Assembly: GCF_963259705.1 (NCBI RefSeq)
Contig: NC_081842.1
Span: 60,021,787 to 60,085,786 of the forward strand
DNA length: 64,000 nucleotides
Source of the DNA: Myotis daubentonii
Lineage: Eukaryota > Chordata > Mammalia > Chiroptera > Vespertilionidae
Direction of reading: 5' to 3'
The position numbers and the translations under genes are program-made. The notes beneath the pieces were generated by a model. It did no database searches. It worked only from the letters and a program-made list of their open reading frames with translations, and was not told the origin of the DNA. Numbering within the stretch: the first letter of the stretch is position 1; the number at the start of each line of letters is the position of its first letter. Positions 59,906 through 64,000 of the stretch are shown here, in pieces.

Positions 59906-60451
59906 TGCTAAGGTGAGTGCAACAGAAATGTTCAAAGAGAAAATCACATCCACATTAGATTCTTGTTATTGCTATCTCTTTGCATTATAAAAATTATTTT
60001 GATACAGTAAAACCTCATTAATTTGTATTCCACTAATCAGGAGTTTGTGGGATAAAGTTACCCTTACATTATGTGAGGGTTTATAAAAATAATATTGAAA
60101 GATTAATTTAAAAAGAACCTGTTCTTTTCAAGCATCTCAGAAGCACCTGTTTACTTCCAATTGTGCTAATTATAGACTTTTAATCTATTCATTAAAGCCA
60201 GAGTTTTAAGCACTTCTACTGTGAAATGCTATGCTGTTCTTTTTTGGTATTTTCTCTGTAGGCTTTAAAATATTCTGTAACTGTTATTTTTTACTGATTC
60301 ATATAAGCTTTCTCCAAAATAGGATTTTATTGCATATGAACCACACATGTAATTCTGGGTAAAATAATTTATCTTAAGACACTGTGCACTTATGATGTTT
60401 AATTTTATACTAGACATATATTACATATTCACACTTAACCTGTCCTTGTAT

Positions 60452-60625
60452 AGAACAGTGGCTCTCAGTTGGGAGCAATTTTGGCAATGGCTGGAGACAT
60501 TTTTGATTGTTATTACTCAGGGGTTGCTACTGGCATCTGGTGGGCAGAGACCAGGGCTGCTGCTGAACATCCTACAGTCCCCACAACGAAGAGTTAGTGA
60601 ACAGTGCCACGGCTGAGACACCTGA
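60452..60625. mobile_element. Old hAT (MER-class) fossil
   Basis: ACAGTGGCTCTCAGTTGGGA ... GGTTGCTACTGGCATCTGGT ... CAGTGCCACGGCTGAGACAC has the order of a common ancient hAT-type MER repeat. Ends are worn. Confidence 0.6.
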
Positions 60626-62761
60626 ACTAGACCAAGTTAAAACAGATCTTAGTGGGGACTTCAGAGATATTGTACTTAATGCCACTTTGGACTGAATTTC
60701 ATTGTTCGTAAATAAACTAATATTGTAGTTTTTTAAGTTTTTTTTAAAAAATATAGAAATGATAAAGTATCTGTTCAGAAAACTGGGTCCCTGAACGAGA
60801 TGGTATAAATAGTACACTGCAACTTGACTACCAATGTTTCCCAAATCCTGGTCTCAAGTTTCTTTAACATTTTTACTATATAACTTTATGTATCGTGTTG
60901 CATTTTGAAGTCAGGTTTTGTTACCCTAACTGTTCACAGGAATCTGGAGAGCTTCGTGGAGAGGCTTTTATGAGACATCGGGCAAATTCAAGGAGTCTGA
61001 GAAGCGCTATCCTGCCATACATTAGCTGACTCTTTCAATCATCTTGGCTTTTCTCAAAATGACTAAGAACATTAAAAGGAAGTGCCAGTTCAAATGCACT
61101 AAAGATTTAAAAAAATTTTTTTTTAAAAACCCAAGAAATACTATTTTTGGCTCTTAAAAGAACCTGACTTCAGGAAAATGCAGAATTCTTAAAACACAAA
61201 TGTATATCTCATAAGATCTTGATTAATCAAAATTAAATAAGCCAAACTCATTAATTTTTTTTTTTTAGAATCTGCATTTACTCACTTCTGGGACTTTTGA
61301 CTTCCAGACTCAGGTTAAATAATGACAGCAGGTGTGCTCATTTTGTCTTCCCTCCAGTTGTCATCTGTTGAGTTATGATAGATGCCTTTTGTCATGTGAA
61401 GGATAGTCTTTATTTCATGTTGAAGACATTTTTAAATAAGGGATAGGTATTTGGTATATATTGACAATAACCCTCTATATTATTTAGTCTAATGAATGAC
61501 AGAATTATTGGTTTTGTATCATTAAACTCTCTATGTGTTTCTGTTGTGCATAATGGTGACTAAGGTAGCAAAAACACCACTATATTTTATAAAGATTTTC
61601 AATAATAAGTATTGAACCAAAATTATTTTCTAATGAAAGCCCTTATTAATCAGAAATGTAATAAATCAGAATTCCTTTCCCAAAACATTAACTGAGGTTT
61701 TACTGAATCATGCTGAAGAGAATGACCAGTTTGGTCTGTGAGTGTCCGGCTGCAAGAGCACCTTTGGATTGAAGACCCCCCCACACCCCTGGGTAAGAAC
61801 AGTAATATACTGTGTAATTGGCAGACAAGGATACAAATGGAGCATTAAGAATATACCACTTTAGAAACCGAAACCAGAGTGTGTGAAATCAGTCCTCAAA
61901 GCTAACTGCATTGTTCCTAGAGTCAGTCTAGTTTCCCAAACCTACCAGTCAGCTCCCCTGCAGAGCAAAACCAGCTGAAAAATGCTTTGTGGTGTCCCAA
62001 ACCCTGCATAATTTGTGACTAAAAATAGCAACTTGTTCTGAAAGTGATAGAAATGGAAATAATTCTGTTAGCAATAATTTACTGTATTGGCAATACTTGA
62101 TTATGACCAAGAACTGTGAGTGATCATATTATGGAGCGAGAGGAATGTTAATCAGACGCTTGCCACCAGGATTCAGTAATGTTTTAGTCTAATGGAAGTT
62201 GTAGATGGGAAGAAAACTTTGGTTTTGTTTTCTCTTCCTTTTCAGTTGTATGGTAAATGTACTAGAAATGCACTGATAACTTCTAATGCAGATTTTTAAA
62301 ATTGCCGGATGTGGCCCAATTTATAAAAATAGTTTACCATTAATCTTTTTTTCTTCTGTCACAACATGCTTTTTTTCTTTTCCTCTTAAGATGTTAATTT
62401 ATCATGCAAAGATTTTTTTCATTAAGCGCATTAATGCTTTTGTTTGTACAGGATTTTTTCAAATCAGGAGGACTCCCCGTAGTTCCTAAATGTAAATCCT
62501 TAGCAAATGACATGCCAAGACGATAGCTCCATTCCACGTGGGAAACGGCAAATGCAGCTATACCTTGGGATTCTAGCCAGGGTTCCAGCCTTTCGGTTGT
62601 ACAGTGTCTCTGATAAGTCTCTCTTATGACAACTTCAGATGGACTGTAATGGACATTTTGTAGAAGAAACTGGCTTCTAGCAGTTGAATAGTGATGCTGG
62701 GAATTAAATTTGGTTTCCCTGAATAATGGTTTCTCAAAGCAGTCACAGCTTCTTTAGAAGT

Positions 62762-62803
62762 TTAGAATTGGTACCATTTCTTATCCTTATATTTCAGCAT
62801 TAA
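62762..62803 (-). CDS. STXBP5L: STXBP5L last coding exon (13 codons and stop)
   Basis: Reading the - strand, a TTTGCAG acceptor is followed by codons for LMLKYKDKKWYQF and TAA. This is the typical tomosyn C-terminus. It completes the preceding exon in phase 0. The coding part is only 42 nt. Confidence 0.93.
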   Translation of the reverse strand, partial: LMLKYKDKKWYQF

Positions 62804-63548
62804 CTGCAAAGAAAAAATAGTCACCATGAGATGTTAAAAAAAATCTTAAAAAGTGTTAAGCAAGCTTATATTGAGTTAATCATGAATATCTCATTAAACT
62901 TAAAACTTATAAAACTTTCTTTACTTTGTAAATTAATGACAAAGGTTTTTTTTGTTTTGTTTTGTTTTGTTTTTAAGGAAAACAAACCAAGCTATAAATA
63001 CTCGGCTGACAAGAAATAATTTTCAGTGATTGAGACAAAAAGGCGTGTGTGGAGCCTGGACTCTCCCTGAGCTCCACGTTAGCACCAGATGCACAATCTA
63101 CAGCATATCAGAACTAATGGGCGATTTTCTTCTAGGTTATCCCCATGATAATGGAGTGTCAATGTATTACAGCATTTTTAAAAAGGATTTTTCTCCCAAG
63201 CACTGGAGGGACTGTAGTGGGATCCAGGATGACTTACAATGAGTGGCATCTCTACTTAAGCTTTCTGTGCTGGACCTACATAGTTCAAGTTATTACTGTG
63301 TGAAGATGCCTACATTTATTTAGTTACCTCATGTGCGTGTTTGGAAAATGCTTCCGCACTGGTCATCATGCCTGCAGTTTTCTCCTCCAGCTCTCCTAGC
63401 CTCTGCCCCCTCTCGTCCAGTGCGATCCTTGCTCTGGTCAGCTCTCCCATCACCCCGCCTGCAGCGCCTTTCATCCCTTCTATGCTGCCCGGGCCAGGAA
63501 TGTGCTGGGCAAGGCTGCGGGATGCTTTTCCTGCTGCAGCTTCCCCAA
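62762..63548 (-). CDS. STXBP5L: STXBP5L (tomosyn-2), last two coding exons
   Basis: Tomosyns are cytosolic WD40 proteins whose C-terminal R-SNARE-like motif binds syntaxin/SNAP-25 and restrains vesicle fusion. On the - strand, exon 63548-63328 encodes GEAAAGKASRSLAQHIPGPG and on through GELTRARIALDERGQRLGEL to FSKHAHE. Exon 62803-62762 encodes LMLKYKDKKWYQF and a TAA stop. Phases fit: two bases completing a codon, then 73 codons, then 13 codons plus stop. The SNARE-like segment is complete and keeps its central Arg (ELTRARIAL). The WD40 repeats lie beyond the right edge of the window. The gene converges on POLQ, as at human 3q13.33. The paralogue STXBP5 has a closely related tail, so locus order also supports the STXBP5L call. 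Confidence 0.93.
63328..63548 (-). CDS. STXBP5L: STXBP5L penultimate exon, SNARE-like motif
   Basis: The acceptor is GAATTCCCAG (on the - strand, just right of 63548) and the donor is GAG|GTAACT at 63327. It has 221 nt: two bases completing a codon, then 73 codons. Its heptad pattern (IALDERGQRLGELEEKTAGM) is the coiled SNARE-like core. Confidence 0.94.
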
Positions 63549-63735
63549 CTGGGAATTCAAGACAGAGCAACAGAAAACATTTGTCAGTAATTCCAATAGT
63601 GGCATTCAAGTTTATCACCGAAGTACTTATATTAAGTCCTACTTCACACTTCTCCAGTAAGAGACAGACATATTTGACCCTATCATTGCACTTACCCAAG
63701 AAAAATGCCTACCAAAGAGACTGTGACAGCTATTG

Positions 63736-63960
63736 GTTTTCTTTTTTTTAAAATATATTTTATGACTTCTCAGAGAGAGGAAGGGAGAGGGATAGAGAGT
63801 TAGAAACATCGATGAGAGAGAAACATCAATCAGCTGCCTCCTGCACACTCCCCACTGGGTATGTGCCTACAACCAAGGTACATGCCCTTGACCGGAATTG
63901 AACCCGGGATCCTTGAGTCCGCAGGCTGACGCTCTATCCATTGAGCCAAACCGGTTAGGG
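63736..63960 (-). mobile_element. VES SINE with perfect TSD in a STXBP5L intron
   Basis: Reverse on +, therefore sense for STXBP5L. Perfect 15-bp duplication CTGTGACAGCTATTG at 63721-63735 and 63961-63975. Young copy. Confidence 0.94.
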
Positions 63961-64000
63961 CTGTGACAGCTATTGTTGCCACATCCCTTTGTGTGTGTGT

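Larger units (their letters stand above)
57000..62761 (-). other. STXBP5L: Probable long STXBP5L 3'UTR; left limit uncertain
   Basis: This stretch holds no VES SINE, Helitron, young L1 or LTR, in sharp contrast to the rest of the window. The only repeats seen are two old hAT fossils and a TG tract. That fits a long transcribed 3'UTR under insertion constraint. A - strand AATAAA is seen near 57371, but no single polyadenylation site can be chosen. No other gene is recognised here. Confidence 0.45.

Overview
The window is mammalian nuclear DNA, almost certainly from a vespertilionid bat. It combines tRNA-derived VES SINEs, non-autonomous HeliBat-type Helitrons (TC 5' ends, a hairpin followed by CTAG at the 3' end, A|T target) and young non-autonomous hAT elements. 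Among mammals that Helitron load is known from Vespertilionidae. The genus cannot be read from the sequence.

Two protein-coding genes are present, in convergent (tail-to-tail) order. On the + strand, 784..45415 holds the last 12 coding exons of POLQ (DNA polymerase theta). They encode 600 residues that line up with human residues 1991-2590 without net length change: the end of the exonuclease-like domain and the whole A-family polymerase domain. All splice sites and reading frames are intact. On the - strand, 62762..63548 holds the last two coding exons of STXBP5L (tomosyn-2), which encode the C-terminal SNARE-like tail. Its 3'UTR probably runs leftward through the repeat-poor stretch down to about 57 kb. 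The POLQ/STXBP5L adjacency matches human 3q13.33.

Layout: 1-783 upstream POLQ intron; 784-45415 POLQ exons in introns of up to about 9.6 kb packed with repeats; 45416-46290 POLQ 3'UTR; 46.4-49.8 kb SINE, solo LTR and Helitron insertions; 49.15-55.35 kb one old, nearly full-length L1 in antisense; 55.4-57 kb old L1-like and unassigned sequence; 57-62.8 kb probable STXBP5L 3'UTR; 62.8-63.6 kb STXBP5L exons; then a VES SINE.

No new protein-coding system is visible. The best second looks are structural: two near-intact ORF1-only (HAL1-like) retroelements with target-site duplications; a Helitron carrying about 0.5 kb of sequence unlike the rest of the element; head-to-tail and head-to-head Helitron composites with internal minisatellites; two LTRs of one endogenous retrovirus family that differ mainly by a tandem-repeat expansion; a tiny L1-mobilised transcript tail; and two near-perfect inverted repeats (87-bp and 24-bp arms) in one POLQ intron.
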